From: an uncultured Gemella sp.
Lineage (GTDB): Bacteria > Bacillota > Bacilli > Staphylococcales > Gemellaceae
Length of the DNA: 6,069 bases
Direction: 5' to 3'
Assembly: GCA_945869755.1 (NCBI GenBank)
Contig: CAMBPW010000060.1
Coordinates: forward strand, 1-6,069
Numbering within the stretch: the stretch's first letter is position 1; each line of letters opens with the position of its first letter. Positions 5,380-6,069 of this stretch are shown here, piece after piece. The translations under genes were made by a program, and so were the position numbers. The notes below the pieces were generated by a model. It did no database searches. It had not been told where the DNA came from and worked only from the letters and a program-made list of their open reading frames with translations.

Positions 5380-5703
5380 ATGATAGTAACAACAACAAAC
5401 ACTGTTCCGGGAATGGAAGTAGTCGAATATAAAGGGTTAGCTACAGGAGAAGTAGTAGCAGGAATAAATGTTATAAAAGATATCGGAGCAGGACTTAGAA
5501 ACTTTTTTGGTGGTCGTAGTGCAGGATATGAAGAAGAACTTATTAGGGCACGTAATCAAGCGTTAGAAGAATTAAAACAAAACGCAGCTAAATTAGGAGC
5601 TAATGCTGTAATTGGACTAAGTGTGGATGTAGAGAGTATTGGTGGACAAGGTGGTTCTATGCTTTTTGTGTCTGTAGTAGGAACAGCAGTAGTAGTTAAA
5701 TAG
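5380..5703 (+). CDS. YbjQ/UPF0145 family protein (heavy-metal-binding domain family)
   Basis: The 107-residue protein spans the whole YbjQ/UPF0145 domain (Pfam PF01906), whose members are about 100-110 residues and form ring-like pentamers in solved structures. The family pattern is clear: MIVTTTNTVPGMEVVEYKGL (1-20), ATGEVVAGINVIKDIGAGLRN (21-41, shown here in the usual 'G.V.G.....D....' form), GGRSAGYEEELIRARNQALE (44-63), KLGANAVIGLSVDVESIG (71-88) and the glycine-rich closing part to VVGTAVVVK (99-107). The 'heavy-metal-binding' label is historical; the sequence has no cysteine or histidine at all, so a classical thiol/imidazole metal site is not possible here. Function is unknown. AAGGAG at 5367-5372 supports ATG 5380. 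It stands alone between a 155-base upstream gap and a downstream hairpin terminator. Confidence 0.93.
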   Translation: MIVTTTNTVPGMEVVEYKGLATGEVVAGINVIKDIGAGLRNFFGGRSAGYEEELIRARNQALEELKQNAAKLGANAVIGLSVDVESIGGQGGSMLFVSVVGTAVVVK

Positions 5704-5724
5704 TTTATGTAGTAAAAATAAATG

Positions 5725-5787
5725 AGAGCGACTTAGGCAAAATTAAATTTTTTAAATTATTATTTTGTTAAGTCGCTTTACCTTTTT
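5725..5787 (+). terminator. Hairpin terminator after the YbjQ-family gene
   Basis: AGCGACTTA (5727-5735) pairs exactly with TAAGTCGCT (5769-5777), extended outward by G-T and A-T to 5725/5779. After a bulged G and a G-T pair, CAAAAT (5738-5743) pairs with ATTTTG (5762-5767). The loop is A/T-rich. The stem is followed by TTACCTTTTT, a broken T-tract ending at 5787. It is the most G-C-rich hairpin in the window and lies 21 bases after the stop codon, so a terminator is the natural reading despite the imperfect T run. Confidence 0.65.
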
Positions 5788-5847
5788 ATTATATTACAAA
5801 TTGATGATATATTAAACTTTAGCCTAGTAAAATTATTTTTTATGTAG

Positions 5848-5853
5848 TATAAT
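5848..5853 (+). promoter_or_regulatory. -10 element upstream of the lipoprotein gene
   Basis: A perfect TATAAT at 5848-5853, preceded by TGTAG, lies 34 bases before the ATG at 5888, after a terminator that isolates this gene from the previous one. No good -35 is present at 16-18 bases upstream, so the promoter is either weak or activator-dependent, or the hexamer is coincidental. Confidence 0.38.
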
Positions 5854-5887
5854 CTTATTATTAAAAATTTAAGAGAGGAAACATTTA

Positions 5888-6069
5888 ATGAATAGTTTTA
5901 ATATAAACTTAAAAAAAGTTTTTTCTGTTTTCGCTTTAATATTAGCACTATCTTTTGCGTTGATATTATCAGGATGTAGTAAGAGTAATGAAACTACAAG
6001 TAGTTCAAATAATGATAGTACATATAAAGTAAGTGAAGAAGAAAAAGCTTATTTAAAAGAAAAATTTGA
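5888..6069 (+). CDS. Lipoprotein, N-terminal part (3' truncated by window edge)
   Basis: An open frame runs from ATG 5888 to the end of the window, giving 60 complete residues with no stop. It has a classical lipoprotein signal peptide: basic start (K9, K10), hydrophobic core VFSVFALILALSFALIL (11-27) and the lipobox L27-S28-G29-C30. After cleavage and lipidation at C30 by Lgt and LspA, the protein would be anchored to the outer face of the membrane. Residues 31-45 form a Ser/Asn/Thr-rich linker (SKSNETTSSSNNDST), followed by YKVSEEEKAYLKEKF (46-60), the start of a folded domain that I cannot identify. AGAGGA at 5874-5879 is 8 bases before the ATG. It is probably monocistronic or a new operon start, since a terminator precedes it. 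Function is unknown from the visible part. Confidence 0.85.
   Translation, partial: MNSFNINLKKVFSVFALILALSFALILSGCSKSNETTSSSNNDSTYKVSEEEKAYLKEKF

Noticed and set aside
1..6069. Defence system, CRISPR array, insertion sequence or prophage module
   Set aside because: No regularly spaced repeats, transposase, integrase, nuclease, toxin-antitoxin pair or terminal inverted repeats can be seen; gene content is ordinary chromosomal.

Overview
The window is very A+T-rich, densely packed DNA with every convincing gene on the + strand. Strong Shine-Dalgarno sites (AGGAG, GAGGAG, AAAGGA, and an extended AGGTGAT), TTA-dominated leucine codons, TGG for tryptophan (so not a TGA=Trp mollicute code) and a lipoprotein signal with an LSGC lipobox fit a low-GC Bacillota. 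A member of the Bacilli such as Gemella or a relative is my best guess, but this is inference from composition and gene style; a fusobacterial-type genome is not excluded. The contents look like ordinary chromosomal housekeeping and accessory metabolism. I see no tRNA, rRNA, CRISPR array, insertion sequence, phage module or attachment site.

Layout. (1) Positions 1-1384: a likely operon of the C-terminal part of a nitroreductase-family flavoprotein, a DUF1304 four-helix membrane protein, and a HTATIP2/YraR-like NAD(P)-binding protein. It is followed by a weak, A+T-only-type terminator candidate. (2) Positions 1509-2558: a class I SAM-dependent methyltransferase and a small cupin, a tight two-gene unit closed by a perfect 17-bp hairpin terminator. 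(3) Positions 2738-4158: a short single-stranded DNA-binding protein, an unrecognised four-helix membrane protein and a GNAT (RimJ/RimL-type) acetyltransferase, spaced 10-20 bases apart and probably co-transcribed. (4) Positions 4235-5224: a full-length lipoate-protein ligase behind its own promoter (TTGCAT-17-TATAAT). (5) Positions 5380-5703: a YbjQ/UPF0145 family protein, followed by a hairpin terminator. (6) Positions 5888-6069: the start of a lipoprotein cut off by the window end.

Functional links. The nitroreductase and the NAD(P)-binding protein are both redox-type proteins, but their substrates cannot be read from sequence. The methyltransferase-cupin pair looks like a functional module of unknown substrate. 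Lipoate ligase charges 2-oxoacid dehydrogenase and glycine-cleavage proteins with scavenged lipoate. I find no clear evidence of a new multi-gene system. The observations most worth a second look are the cupin that keeps only half its metal-ligand motif beside a methyltransferase with an atypical SAM loop, the short SSB with a degenerate acidic tip, and the unassigned membrane protein between ssb and the acetyltransferase.
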